Source: Methylobacillus methanolivorans
Lineage (GTDB): Bacteria > Pseudomonadota > Gammaproteobacteria > Burkholderiales > Methylophilaceae
Assembly (NCBI RefSeq): GCF_020531845.1
Contig: NZ_JAJAVF010000004.1
Location: 1 to 64,000 of the forward strand
Reading direction: 5' to 3'
Length of the DNA stretch: 64,000 nucleotides
Positions 45,173 through 53,878 of this stretch are shown in pieces. Under the pieces are notes generated by a model. It saw nothing but the letters and a program-made list of their open reading frames with translations, made no database searches and had not been told where the DNA came from. Position numbers and translations under genes: made by a program. Positions within the stretch are counted from its first letter, which is position 1. Every line of letters starts with the position of its first letter.

Positions 45173-47626
45173 CTAAAAAGTATATTTCATTGACGCCATG
45201 AAATTACGCGGAGCGCCAAAAGTGCCGTAATTTCCGGCTACCGTCGAATAGTGTTCTTTATCCAGCGCATTGTTCACATTCAGGGCAAGGGATAGATGGC
45301 TGCTCACCTCATAACGCGCCATCAAGTTAACCAACGCCATGCTGCTCTGCCTGTAATCAATGGTACTGCCGCTGTGAATGGCGCTTTGCCAATTTACGCC
45401 ACCGCCCAGCGTCAGCTTGTTCCACGCGCCTGGCAGTCGATAGGTGGTAAACAACTTCAGGCTATTCAACGGTAAACGGGTCAAGGTGCGTTCGCCATTC
45501 TCGTTTTCAGTACGCGCGTAAGCATAGCCGGCCCCAGCTTGCCAGCCTTCGGTCAGGGCGCCATTGAGTTCCAGCTCCACACCGCGCGTGCGAGTTTCAC
45601 CTTGCACTTCGTAAAAACGCACATTCGGGTTCCAGAAGGCCAAGTTTTCAACGTCCATCTGGAATAGTGACAGGTTGGCGGTCAGCTTGCCGCCATTCAG
45701 GCTGGCTTTGACACCCGCCTCATAACCTTCACCCTGCTCTGGATCCGGCGAAGCACCTGGGCGGCCATACAAAAATACGACACCCTCTTGCGGCTGGAAG
45801 ATTTTGGTGTAGCTGCCATATACCGACCAAGTATCGTTGAGTGCATGGACAAGGCCTACATAGGGTACGAAGACATTTTCCTCGCGCTTGCTCAAGCCTT
45901 CATCCAGCTGCCAGTGAGTACTACGGGCGCCGAGCAAGAAACTAGTGGCGTCACTGAGCTGGAAGCGTGCGTTCAAATAGCCGCTGTACTGCCGCTCTTG
46001 AAAGCTCCCCCTGCCTGCCTTGAAAAAGGCGGGAGCTGGTGCGGTACTAGTCCAGTCGAAGATATTGAAATCAGTCGGGTAGTTTGCCCAGTCGTAATCG
46101 TAAAGCGTAGTAGAAGAACGACTGCGCGACAACGTAACCCCACCAATCAGCTCGTGATCCCTCCCGAACAACGAGAACACACCGCTTACGTAAGCATCGA
46201 GGTTGTTCTGACGGGTTTTGCTATTCCAGCGATACGGTGAGATCTCCGCACCATTTCCAGTTGCAGCATCAATCCTCTGCCCAATTCCCACTGTAATGGC
46301 ATCGTCGTCGTAGCGCGTCTGACTGTACTCAACTTTGCCGATCCAGTGTGCCCCGAAGCGGTGTTCGAGCGAGGCAAAAACATTGTTCGACTCGTGGTTG
46401 TAATAGCTCCACGAAGGAGTGTCATCGTTCGATGGCGAAAGCTTGATACGCTGGCCATTGGTGAAAAATAACGGGCGTCCCAGGATGGTCGAATCTGTCT
46501 TCTGGTCCAGATGATTGAAACCGGCCGTGAGCAGGGTATGGTCGCCCAGCTCAAACTCAGCAATGCCGTAAAGCGCAAGGTTCCTCTGGTCGAAGCGCTT
46601 TGCCCAGGCACCCTCATTGCCATAGTTAGCTACTAGGCGGGCACGTGCAGTACCACTTTCGTTCAGCGGGTTGGAGATATCCATGCCAATGCCGTAGCGA
46701 TCCCAATTGCCAGTCTGAACATTAACAGATTGCTGTGGCGTGGCGGTCGGGCGTTTGCGGATCAAGTTGATCGTCGCGGCTGGCGTGCCTAGTCCGTTCA
46801 TAATACCGGTGGCTCCTCGCACCACTTCTATGCGGTCATAGGCCGCCGTATTGGATAGCAGAGGGCCAACCGCAAGCGATGTCGGCACACCTTCGATCTG
46901 GTAGTTGCGCAGACGGGAACCACGCGCGTAGATATCTGTACCGTCTATGCCCTCACCCACCATGGGCCGCTGAACAATAATACCCGGTGTGGCATCCAGC
47001 ACATCGACCAGTGTGTGGAGCTTTTGATCGTCCATGCGCTGCCGTGTTATCACAGTAACTGCTTGTGGCGTTTCCTGCGGGGTCAGATTAAGCCGTGTCG
47101 AGCTACTGGTCGACCAAGTGGTGTAAGAACCTGTACCTTCTGTTGTTGAGCCCGGTGCCTTGCCGGAAATACTGACTGCCAGCTCAGGCAGTACAGAAAC
47201 AGCAGCATCCCGTGGCGTAAGGTTCTGCACCGGAATCTTACGCAGCAAATAGCTGGTTTCAGTTTGTGCCACGGCCTCGAAGCCACTGCCTGCCGTAATC
47301 CGGTCAAAGCCTTGTTTGATGCTCACGTTGCCTTGCAGGCCTGGTGAGTGCAGCCCCGCCACCAGGGAGGGATCGAATGAAAGTGTAACGCCTGCAGCAG
47401 CAGCGAACTCACTGAGTGCAGCACCCAATGGGCCGGAGGCAATCTGATATTGCCGGGCTGGGGAAACTTCTGCGGCAATTACTAGGCTAGGTATTGTCAC
47501 TTGTGCAGATAGCGCAAACATGGACATGCCGAAAACAGCCCGGGCAATGACTTGCACCAGAGGTTTGGTCTTGAACAAATCCTCCCCTTGTGATGGATGA
47601 GACGAGCGCTTATTACGCTGCGACAT
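45173..47626 (-). CDS. TonB-dependent siderophore receptor with STN signalling domain
   Basis: Outer-membrane receptor for an iron chelate. I use ATG 47626, preceded by a strong AAAGGGAG site, giving 817 residues; a TTG start 16 codons upstream is weaker. After a signal peptide ending near VIAAE comes an STN domain (YQIASGPLGAALSEFAAAAGVTLSF), which talks to the FecR-type protein, then the plug (about 175-290) and the 22-strand barrel ending in the required terminal Phe (KYTF). It lies downstream of FecI- and FecR-like genes, a complete surface-signalling system. The ligand is unknown. Confidence 0.95.
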   Translation of the reverse strand: MSQRNKRSSHPSQGEDLFKTKPLVQVIARAVFGMSMFALSAQVTIPSLVIAAEVSPARQYQIASGPLGAALSEFAAAAGVTLSFDPSLVAGLHSPGLQGNVSIKQGFDRITAGSGFEAVAQTETSYLLRKIPVQNLTPRDAAVSVLPELAVSISGKAPGSTTEGTGSYTTWSTSSSTRLNLTPQETPQAVTVITRQRMDDQKLHTLVDVLDATPGIIVQRPMVGEGIDGTDIYARGSRLRNYQIEGVPTSLAVGPLLSNTAAYDRIEVVRGATGIMNGLGTPAATINLIRKRPTATPQQSVNVQTGNWDRYGIGMDISNPLNESGTARARLVANYGNEGAWAKRFDQRNLALYGIAEFELGDHTLLTAGFNHLDQKTDSTILGRPLFFTNGQRIKLSPSNDDTPSWSYYNHESNNVFASLEHRFGAHWIGKVEYSQTRYDDDAITVGIGQRIDAATGNGAEISPYRWNSKTRQNNLDAYVSGVFSLFGRDHELIGGVTLSRSRSSTTLYDYDWANYPTDFNIFDWTSTAPAPAFFKAGRGSFQERQYSGYLNARFQLSDATSFLLGARSTHWQLDEGLSKREENVFVPYVGLVHALNDTWSVYGSYTKIFQPQEGVVFLYGRPGASPDPEQGEGYEAGVKASLNGGKLTANLSLFQMDVENLAFWNPNVRFYEVQGETRTRGVELELNGALTEGWQAGAGYAYARTENENGERTLTRLPLNSLKLFTTYRLPGAWNKLTLGGGVNWQSAIHSGSTIDYRQSSMALVNLMARYEVSSHLSLALNVNNALDKEHYSTVAGNYGTFGAPRNFMASMKYTF

Positions 47627-47732
47627 GAAGACTCCCTTTCGTTCTTGATAGATTGGATTAAGCGTAGAAAACAACGCTCCATCTGTTAAGCCGAATGAGA
47701 ATCAGAAACAGCAACCCTAAATGAAAGTTTTT

Positions 47733-48698
47733 TTATACTTGCTCACGCAAAGTAACGCTGACCCAGTAGCGGGTGCGATATACCACCTTGATAGGCAGCG
47801 TGTTGGCAATATTGGAGAGCACTTCGTCAGTATCCTGCACCCGGAAAGCGCCTGATATACGGATATCGGCAGCGGCCGAGTCGCATCGCAATATGCCAGG
47901 GCGATAACGTGACAACGCTTTGATGAACTCTGCTAAAGCTTGGTTTTCCACCACCATGATGCCGCGTATCCAGGCATCCTGATAAGCACTCACATCGCTT
48001 ACCTGGCCTGCATGACCACGATTAAACTGCACTTGGTGGCCAGCCTCTAGCAGCAGGCTTTCGTGTTGTTGATCCGCCAAGCGGATTTTCACTGCATGTT
48101 CCAGCACAGCCACCTGTGCAGCTTGGGTATCGCTTTGCACCGTAAACCGCGTACCTAGGGCACGGATTTCACCATGGATGGTTTGCACGACGAATGGACG
48201 CTGCGCCCTATCGGCTGCGGTAGTAATGCAGATTTCGCCCTCATGCAAGTGAATTAAGCGTTTCTCAGCGCGGTAATCTACATCCACGGCTGTCGCAGTA
48301 TTTAACACCAAGATACTGCCATCTGGCAGGTTGATTGTTTTTTGCTCGCCGGTCGCGGTGCGGTAATCTGCCGCTACCATCCACCACGGCAGGTATTCAT
48401 AGGCACCCCAACCCGCCGGTGCAGTGATGCTCAGTAAAGCCAGAGTTTTCAGTACAGCACGCCGCTTGGCAGCAGCATCGCGCAATGTAGGTATTGCGAT
48501 ATCGGCGGGCACCATGCCAAAGCGCTGTTCAAGCTTTTCCACCCGCGCCCAAGCTTGGCGGTGCAGAGGATCGGCCTCTAGCCAATCGTTAAATAACAAC
48601 CTTTGCTGCTGGGCAGCTTCTGCCTGCATCTCCTCATGCAGACGTACATACCATTCCGCAGCCACTTCTAGCAATGCTGGGCTCAGTGTTGTACTCAT
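47733..48698 (-). CDS. FecR-type anti-sigma factor/sigma regulator
   Basis: Relays the signal from the receptor to the ECF sigma factor. The 321-residue protein has the N-terminal DUF4880-type cytoplasmic domain (AAEWYVRLHEEM...FNDWLEADPLHRQAWARVEKLEQRFG), one membrane segment at about 86-103 and a periplasmic FecR domain (TATGEQKTINLPDGSILVLNTATAVDVDY). It overlaps the sigma gene by 4 nt and precedes the receptor gene by 106 bp. Confidence 0.93.
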   Translation of the reverse strand: MSTTLSPALLEVAAEWYVRLHEEMQAEAAQQQRLLFNDWLEADPLHRQAWARVEKLEQRFGMVPADIAIPTLRDAAAKRRAVLKTLALLSITAPAGWGAYEYLPWWMVAADYRTATGEQKTINLPDGSILVLNTATAVDVDYRAEKRLIHLHEGEICITTAADRAQRPFVVQTIHGEIRALGTRFTVQSDTQAAQVAVLEHAVKIRLADQQHESLLLEAGHQVQFNRGHAGQVSDVSAYQDAWIRGIMVVENQALAEFIKALSRYRPGILRCDSAAADIRISGAFRVQDTDEVLSNIANTLPIKVVYRTRYWVSVTLREQV

Positions 48699-49201
48699 TC
48701 CGGCGCGTCATCCAGCAATATGAGGCAGTGGGTCATGGCACGCACCATGTGTTTCTTGACCGTGGTGATTGAGACGCCAAGTTGTTGGCCAATGGCAGGA
48801 TAGGTCAAGCCTTCCAGCTGCGCTAACAGGAATATATCGCGTGTACGTGGCCCTAGACCATCAAGCATGCGATCTATTTCCATCAAGGTTTCCAGTACCA
48901 GCAAGCGCTGCTCGGGAGAAATAGTCAACGGCTCAGGAAACGCGACCAACGCATCCAAATAAGCCTGCTCCAGCGCGCGACGACGAAACATGTCTGCCAT
49001 CAAGCCACGTGCAATCGTGCTGAGATAAGCGCGCGGCTCACGAATCTCCACCAGGCTATCCGCATGCAACACTCGCATGAACGTATCCTGGGCCAGATCA
49101 GCAGCATACTCGGCATCACCGAGTTTTCGGCGCAGAAGTTGATACAGCCAGCCATGGTGGTGCTGATAAAGCTGCGTTAAGGAGGGATCGTAAACGGTCA
49201 T
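48695..49201 (-). CDS. ECF sigma factor, FecI type
   Basis: 168 residues from ATG 49201 (a TTG at 49210 is an alternative). Region 2 (LYQLLRRKLGDAEYAADLAQDTFMRVL) and region 4 (GLTYPAIGQQLGVSITTVKKHMVRAM) are intact. It should direct transcription of the receptor gene downstream when the siderophore is bound. A Fur-like box lies just upstream, so the module is probably switched on under iron limitation. Confidence 0.93.
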   Translation of the reverse strand: MTVYDPSLTQLYQHHHGWLYQLLRRKLGDAEYAADLAQDTFMRVLHADSLVEIREPRAYLSTIARGLMADMFRRRALEQAYLDALVAFPEPLTISPEQRLLVLETLMEIDRMLDGLGPRTRDIFLLAQLEGLTYPAIGQQLGVSITTVKKHMVRAMTHCLILLDDAPE

Positions 49202-49213
49202 GATTTTCAATAC

Positions 49214-49228
49214 TGAGAACTATTCTCA
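49214..49228. promoter_or_regulatory. Fur-box-like dyad upstream of the fecI-type gene
   Basis: TGAGAAC-T-ATTCTCA has the 7-1-7 architecture of a Fur site (TGATAAT-N-ATTATCA), with four mismatches placed mostly symmetrically. It lies 13 bp before the ATG of the sigma gene, where it could block the promoter. Confidence 0.55.
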
Positions 49229-49287
49229 TCATACCAGCCCGGAATCAGGTGCTGCAATCTTCATCCAGTGGGTGGCATGCGGTGTTG

Positions 49288-49317
49288 TCCTACACTAACA
49301 TCAGTAGTTACCCGATA
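49288..49317 (+). promoter_or_regulatory. Shared upstream element, copy 1
   Basis: TCCTACA-CTAACA-TCAG-(9 nt)-GATA, starting 86 bp before the 25-residue micro-protein gene. Two further copies with the same spacing occur before the genes at 53558 and 53978. It may be a promoter of an alternative sigma factor or an activator site. Confidence 0.5.
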
Positions 49318-49373
49318 TTGCTAAGGCTGAGGCTGGGCGATGATGGTGCTTCAAATTGCACAGGAGAATCATC

Positions 49374-49451
49374 ATGAAGTTTCTGATCAAGGCTGCCCTC
49401 GTGACTTTTGTTGTCAAACGCATTGCGAAATCGTATCTGCGCAAGGCTTAA
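49374..49451 (+). CDS. 25-residue micro-protein, paralogue of the one at 58670
   Basis: Encodes MKFLIKAALVTFVVKRIAKS plus YLRKA: a hydrophobic stretch followed by a basic, amphipathic end, probably lying on or in the membrane. The ribosome site AGGAG is ideally placed 7 nt before the ATG. The 32-residue product at 58670 aligns without gaps over 23 positions (8 identical, most others conservative), which supports translation of both. Function unknown. A DUF3096-type gene follows 33 bp later. Confidence 0.65.
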   Translation: MKFLIKAALVTFVVKRIAKSYLRKA

Positions 49452-49484
49452 AGCGCTCATCCACGATTACCTGGAGATAATACG

Positions 49485-49631
49485 ATGGATATCCATGTCA
49501 GCTTGACCCCGCTTATTTCCCTGATTGCCGGAATATTGATCCTGGCGATCCCACGATTGCTCAATTACATCGTGGCTTTGTACCTGATCATTATCGGCCT
49601 GATTGGCTTGTTTGGCCCACCCAGTTTGTAA
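49485..49631 (+). CDS. DUF3096-like small membrane protein
   Basis: 48 residues with two hydrophobic segments (LTPLISLIAGILILAIPRLL and NYIVALYLIIIGLIGLFG), the pattern of the DUF3096 family. GGAGA lies 7-8 nt before the ATG. Probably in one transcript with the micro-protein upstream. Function unknown. The following 214 bp up to the HU gene contain only regulatory sequence as far as I can see. Confidence 0.75.
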   Translation: MDIHVSLTPLISLIAGILILAIPRLLNYIVALYLIIIGLIGLFGPPSL

Positions 49632-49845
49632 ATTCCAGGGAAAATCCACGACGACTTGTCGCAAAACGGCGTCACTACGGGCTTCTGAGGTGAAAAATTT
49701 AGCCAGTTTGTAGCGAAAAGGGGTTTCATCGGGCGCAGGTTGTGATATTTTCTCCCCTGTTACTATTTAACCTGGTAACGAGGCGAAGTATCAGCCTTAC
49801 CAAAACTAGATTGATAACCCAATATACACAAGGACTGGATAACTT

Positions 49846-50118
49846 ATGAACAAGACAGAACTGATCGAAGAAATCGCCAAGGAAGCAGGAATTTCCAAGG
49901 CTGCTGCTGGTAAAGCTGTTGATGCATTCACTGCATCCGTAACTGCAGCCCTGAAGGGTGGCGATACAGTAACACTGATCGGCTTCGGTACTTTTGGCGT
50001 TTCCGAGCGTGCTGCTCGCACTGGTCGCAATCCTCAAACCGGTAAGGAAATCAAGATTGCTGCTCGCAAGGCTCCTAGCTTCAAGGCTGGCAAGGCTCTG
50101 AAGGATGCTTTGAACTAA
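49846..50118 (+). CDS. hupB: DNA-binding protein HU
   Basis: Nucleoid protein bending DNA. The 90-residue protein begins [28 protein letters not shown] and has the DNA-arm signature [28 protein letters not shown]. It is a single gene with its own terminator. Whether it is the alpha or beta type cannot be decided by eye; hupB is the usual name for a betaproteobacterial HU of this kind. Confidence 0.95.
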   Translation: MNKTELIEEIAKEAGISKAAAGKAVDAFTASVTAALKGGDTVTLIGFGTFGVSERAARTGRNPQTGKEIKIAARKAPSFKAGKALKDALN

Positions 50119-50149
50119 GACGTTGAATCAAGACTGATTCAATTGAGCG

Positions 50150-50177
50150 AAAACGCCAGCCCATGCTGGCGTTTTTT
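50150..50177 (+). terminator. Terminator of the HU gene
   Basis: Stem AAAACGCCAGC/GCTGGCGTTTT with a CCAT loop and six T residues, 31 bp after the HU stop. The A run on the left lets it also serve the converging acetyltransferase gene. Confidence 0.9.
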
Positions 50178-50181
50178 ATTG

Positions 50182-50625
50182 TTATTGTTGCGGCAACAAG
50201 CGCTTTTCAAAGCAGCAACTCACCGGGTTGCCGATATAAGGCCCAAATGGCGCAATTGCTTGATAGCCTAAGCCTTGATACAAGGACATGGCAGGCGATT
50301 GCAGATTCCCGGTTTCCACCAGGATGCGCTTGATTCCCTGCTGCCTTGCCCATTGTTCCAACACAGCCATTAATTTCTTGGCCACGCCGCAGCCACGGGC
50401 TGCTGATACAACAAATAGTCGCTTGATTTCAGCAATATCCTCGTCTAGCACCATCAAGGCAACGCATCCCACCGGCTGGCTATTATCCCGTGCGATCAAT
50501 GTCAGTGCTGGCTGCAGTATGCTTGGCTTGGGCATGGCAGGATAGAGCTGATAAAGCTCGTGCTCCAGCCTGGCCAATAGTGCCTGCATATCGTCATCTG
50601 CCATCTGGCAGACTTCGACAATCAT
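50182..50625 (-). CDS. GNAT family N-acetyltransferase
   Basis: Predicted acyl-CoA-dependent acetyltransferase. From ATG 50625 the protein has 148 residues; the longer open frame runs into the upstream gene and is not credible. The acetyl-CoA site is visible in VVSAARGCGVAKKLMAVLEQWARQQG, followed by LVETGNLQSPAMSLYQGLGYQAI, which fits the MarR-fused/PhnO-like GNAT class. The substrate is unknown. It lies 13 bp after the unknown gene at 50639 on the same strand. Confidence 0.85.
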   Translation of the reverse strand: MIVEVCQMADDDMQALLARLEHELYQLYPAMPKPSILQPALTLIARDNSQPVGCVALMVLDEDIAEIKRLFVVSAARGCGVAKKLMAVLEQWARQQGIKRILVETGNLQSPAMSLYQGLGYQAIAPFGPYIGNPVSCCFEKRLLPQQ

Positions 50626-50638
50626 TCCATCGTGAGGC

Positions 50639-51034
50639 TTATTCCTCATCCTGGTCGGGAGAGTGGAACTCAATATCTTCATATACCGATTCTGCGATAG
50701 GTAGCAACGCTTCGTGCAGGGCTTGCTCGGTGATGACACTATATTGTTGCTGTGCGGTCAAAGCAGGGTCGATTTCCAAAGCCTGTAATAATGGCTCGTA
50801 ATCGTCACCTGATACGCCGAAGTGGTCGTCGCTGCCCACTGGCTTGCTATAGACAAGTGAAAACTGCTGCTGGCCCAACTCAAGATCGAATCTGATATTA
50901 AAATGGGGGATTGCAGCGTCATTGTCACGCGATTCGCCGTAATCGATGTCAAACAAAATGACGTTGACCCCTTGGATGCTGATGGCTTTACCCTGTTGCG
51001 TCACTACAGTGTCCTTACTGACTAAATCCAGCAT
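50639..51034 (-). CDS. Hypothetical protein, 131 residues
   Basis: Cytoplasmic, acidic (tail SPDQDEE), with a mixed alpha/beta look; I recognise no domain. Phrases such as [42 protein letters not shown] suggest a beta-sheet half, and the second half is helical. Co-oriented with and close to the acetyltransferase gene, and divergent from msrB (51 bp), so a shared stress role is conceivable but unsupported. Confidence 0.6.
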   Translation of the reverse strand: MLDLVSKDTVVTQQGKAISIQGVNVILFDIDYGESRDNDAAIPHFNIRFDLELGQQQFSLVYSKPVGSDDHFGVSGDDYEPLLQALEIDPALTAQQQYSVITEQALHEALLPIAESVYEDIEFHSPDQDEE

Positions 51035-51085
51035 TGTACTGGTTTTACACAGACAAATAACGCATCAACTCATGAGGAGGAAGTC

Positions 51086-51478
51086 ATGACCAAAGTGGTA
51101 AAAAGCGATGCCGAATGGCGTCACCAACTTAGTCCGATACAGTATGAAGTCACGCGCCACGCCGCAACCGAACGCGCAGGCACTGGAGAATATGACCAGC
51201 ATTTCGAGCATGGCATCTATTATTGCGTCTGTTGCGATACGCCCTTGTTTGCTTCTGATACCAAGTTTGACGCTGGATGCGGCTGGCCAAGCTACTTTGC
51301 AGCTCTGGACCCGGATAATGTCCGCGAAGAAGAAGATACCTCTTACGGCATGGTACGCACAGAGGTGATCTGCAATGTCTGCGATGCACACCTGGGGCAT
51401 GTATTCCCTGATGGCCCTCCTCCGACCGGGCTACGTTACTGCATCAACTCCGCTTCGTTGCGCTTCGAGCCACGCTAG
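51086..51478 (+). CDS. msrB: Peptide methionine-R-sulfoxide reductase
   Basis: Repairs oxidised methionine (R epimer). The 130-residue protein has two structural zinc pairs (CVCC in the first half, CNVC in the second), the substrate region GCGWPSYF and catalytic cysteine in [18 protein letters not shown] precedes the ATG. The DUF4186 gene follows 13 bp later. Confidence 0.96.
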   Translation: MTKVVKSDAEWRHQLSPIQYEVTRHAATERAGTGEYDQHFEHGIYYCVCCDTPLFASDTKFDAGCGWPSYFAALDPDNVREEEDTSYGMVRTEVICNVCDAHLGHVFPDGPPPTGLRYCINSASLRFEPR

Positions 51479-51491
51479 ACACATATTCCAC

Positions 51492-51842
51492 ATGCGAGAA
51501 CTGGACGAACTGTTTGCGGCCCTGGGACGTTCCCGCTTTCGCAGTTCGTTCCAGCTCAATGCGCACGATAATACTTACCTGCATGCCAAAGGCTTACCAG
51601 TCATACAGGATCATGCGCGAGATTTCATTACCAAGCGCCTGGCACCTGCGCTGATCGCAAACGACGGCAAGCAAACCCCTTTTCGAGGCCATCCAGTATT
51701 CGTGGCACAGCACGCCACCGCTTGCTGTTGTCGGGGCTGCCTGCAGAAGTGGCACCTGATTCCTGCCGGACGTGCCTTGCGCACAGATGAGCAGGAATAT
51801 GTCTTGCAAGTACTGATGCACTGGCTGGAAAAGGTTTATTGA
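51492..51842 (+). CDS. DUF4186 domain protein
   Basis: 116 residues from ATG 51492, 13 bp after msrB; the longer open frame overlaps msrB and is rejected. It has the DUF4186 pattern: RSSFQLNAHDNTYLHAKG, FRGHPVFVAQHATACCCRGCLQKWHLIPAGRAL with clustered cysteines and histidines suggesting metal binding. The function is unknown; the operon with msrB hints at oxidative stress. Confidence 0.82.
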   Translation: MRELDELFAALGRSRFRSSFQLNAHDNTYLHAKGLPVIQDHARDFITKRLAPALIANDGKQTPFRGHPVFVAQHATACCCRGCLQKWHLIPAGRALRTDEQEYVLQVLMHWLEKVY

Positions 51843-51926
51843 CATGAAAACAGGGTTTTACAGAAGCACGGCTTATGCCTATCATGGCGACCCAAGACTA
51901 CAGTAACGAACAATTCCCGGCCTGAC

Positions 51927-53408
51927 ATGACCACTTCCTTAGACACCAATATCCTGCTGGTTGGCGGCGGCATCATGAGTGCCACCCTCGGCACCTTGTT
52001 ACATCAGCTCAATCCAGACCTGCGTATCACACTGGTGGAACAACAGGCTGAAGTCGCGACGGAAAGCAGCGATGGCTGGAACAACGCCGGGACAGGCCAT
52101 GCCGGGTATTGTGAACTTAATTACACGCCGCAAAATTCAGATGGCAGCGTCTCCATTGCGCGCGCACTTAGGATCAATGCAGCCTTTGAAGAGTCCCTGC
52201 AATTCTGGGCCTGGCTGGTTGAGCAGGGCATACTGAAAGAACCCGCCAGCTTTATCAATCCCACGCCCCATGCCAGTTTCGTCTGGGGGGAAAAGGATGT
52301 AGCTTTCCTGCGCAACCGCCACCAGGCATTAAGCGCGCACCACCTGTTCGCTGACATGGAATATAGTGAGGATCCGACCGTGTTGCAGCAATGGATGCCC
52401 CTGGTCATGGCAACCCGCAACATGGATGCCCCAGTCGCCGCAACACGCGTTGCCTATGGCAGCGACGTCGATTTCGGCTCTCTTACCCGTCAACTGGTAC
52501 AACACCTGCAAACCCTACCAGACTTCAAGCTGCTTACCCGCCATGCAGTGACCGACCTCAAGCAGGAACAAGGCCGCTGGACAGTGAAAGTGGCAGACCT
52601 GGCCAAAGGCAAGCCGATCACCATCCATGCTGATTTCGTTTTTCTCGGAGCTGGCGGTGCAGCCCTGCCCTTGCTACAAAAATCCGCCATCAAAGAGGCT
52701 AAAGGCTATGGCGGCTTCCCGGTCAGCGGGCAATGGCTGGTGTGTCACAATCAGGATGTGATTGAGCAACACCACGCCAAGGTCTACGGCAAGGCCCCTA
52801 TAGGCGCGCCGCCCATGTCAGTCCCCCATCTGGATACCCGCATCATCAACGGTAAGCCTGCGTTGCTGTTTGGCCCGTTTGCCGGCTTTACCACTCGCTT
52901 CCTCAAGCAAGGTTCATTGCTTGACCTAGTCAGCTCGGTCAAGCGAGGCAACCTGAAATCAATGCTGGGCGCAGGGCGGCATAACATGGACCTCACCCGT
53001 TACTTGGTTGGAGAGGTGTTCCAAAGCCATAAACAACGTGTGGCAGCCTTGAAGCATTTCTACCCAGCCGCCAAAGAAAGTGAATGGTCACTTATTTCGG
53101 CAGGCCAGCGAGTACAGATTATCAAGGGCTGTGACGAGAAAGGTGGCAAGCTGGAATTTGGCACCGAGATTGTCTCCGCGGAAGATGGTAGCCTGGCAGC
53201 CTTGCTGGGTGCATCGCCTGGTGCCTCTACCTCAGTGCCCGCAATGCTGGATGTCTTGCAACGCTGCTTTGGCAAATCCTTACAAAGTACAACATGGCAA
53301 CAGCGCATGCGCGAAATGGTGCCTTCCTATGGCCAATCCCTGCTTGATGACGCTACGTTGCTACACACAGTGAGACAACGTACTTTGACTCGCCTGAAAC
53401 TGGCTTAA
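51927..53408 (+). CDS. mqo: Malate:quinone oxidoreductase
   Basis: FAD-dependent, membrane-associated oxidation of malate to oxaloacetate with electrons to quinone. The 493-residue protein has the FAD motif ILLVGGGIMSATLGTLL near residue 10 and the family blocks SSDGWNNAGTGHAGYCELNYTP, FVFLGAGGAALPLLQKS and the C-terminal CFGKSL...PSYGQSLLDD. It would supply the oxaloacetate used by the citrate synthase at 4100. A single gene by position. Confidence 0.96.
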   Translation: MTTSLDTNILLVGGGIMSATLGTLLHQLNPDLRITLVEQQAEVATESSDGWNNAGTGHAGYCELNYTPQNSDGSVSIARALRINAAFEESLQFWAWLVEQGILKEPASFINPTPHASFVWGEKDVAFLRNRHQALSAHHLFADMEYSEDPTVLQQWMPLVMATRNMDAPVAATRVAYGSDVDFGSLTRQLVQHLQTLPDFKLLTRHAVTDLKQEQGRWTVKVADLAKGKPITIHADFVFLGAGGAALPLLQKSAIKEAKGYGGFPVSGQWLVCHNQDVIEQHHAKVYGKAPIGAPPMSVPHLDTRIINGKPALLFGPFAGFTTRFLKQGSLLDLVSSVKRGNLKSMLGAGRHNMDLTRYLVGEVFQSHKQRVAALKHFYPAAKESEWSLISAGQRVQIIKGCDEKGGKLEFGTEIVSAEDGSLAALLGASPGASTSVPAMLDVLQRCFGKSLQSTTWQQRMREMVPSYGQSLLDDATLLHTVRQRTLTRLKLA

Positions 53409-53460
53409 CACACCATTCCATTGCTTTTGGCTGAGCCTCATGCTCAGCCACTTCCGTTTG

Positions 53461-53490
53461 TCCTACACGGATATCAGAATTTTCCAGATA
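53461..53490 (+). promoter_or_regulatory. Shared upstream element, copy 2
   Basis: TCCTACA-CGGATA-TCAG-(9 nt)-GATA, 97 bp before the 24-residue peptide gene. Preceded by TTG and with C after the first heptamer, both as in copy 1. A TATAGT hexamer lies 25 bp downstream of the GAT. Confidence 0.5.
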
Positions 53491-53557
53491 ACACGTCCCT
53501 GACACCAACGCTATAGTAGCCCCACATTCTTAAGCAACATACATAAAGGAATCCATT

Positions 53558-53632
53558 ATGCATGCCTTATTGAATCTGGTGCTCGTCACCGTCATGTTTG
53601 GCCCGATTGCATTGGGCTTTATATTCGGTTAA
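53558..53632 (+). CDS. 24-residue hydrophobic peptide
   Basis: Encodes a single-span peptide (MHALLNLVLVTVMFGPIALG, then FIFG) with ribosome site AAAGGA 8 nt upstream. It is almost entirely membrane segment. A modest hairpin (TGCCAG/CTGGCA, 53637-53660) followed by TTTGT may end the transcript. The upstream element shared with two other genes supports a real, regulated gene. Function unknown. Confidence 0.55.
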   Translation: MHALLNLVLVTVMFGPIALGFIFG

Positions 53633-53636
53633 GCCC

Positions 53637-53665
53637 TGCCAGTTTTGCGAGCCGCTGGCATTTGT
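53637..53665 (+). terminator. Weak terminator-like hairpin
   Basis: TGCCAG/CTGGCA with a 12-nt loop, followed by TTTGT, 5 bp beyond the peptide gene stop. The rest of the 345-bp gap (53633-53977) has no gene I can support, only the third copy of the shared element. Confidence 0.35.
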
Positions 53666-53878
53666 CAGGATTAGCGACTGTCCGTCCCCCTCATTATGCT
53701 GATCCGGGCGATTTCATAGAAAAATGCCTTGAGCATGTGAAATCTCCCAGGCAAATGCCAGCACAGGCTGCTTCAACAACCTTCTCTTCCACTCCCAATA
53801 GCATCTCCATATCTTTGCCTCAGCAACATTTACCTCTTTATTGACCTAAACTTAGGCTGGTGCGCCCAGTAAGCTCAT

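Noticed and set aside
45788..46240. 150-residue open frame on the plus strand
   Set aside because: Opposite the TonB receptor barrel.
53662..53844. 60-residue open frame in the gap before the BON gene
   Set aside because: No ribosome site and an unconvincing composition; the gap is better explained as regulatory DNA.
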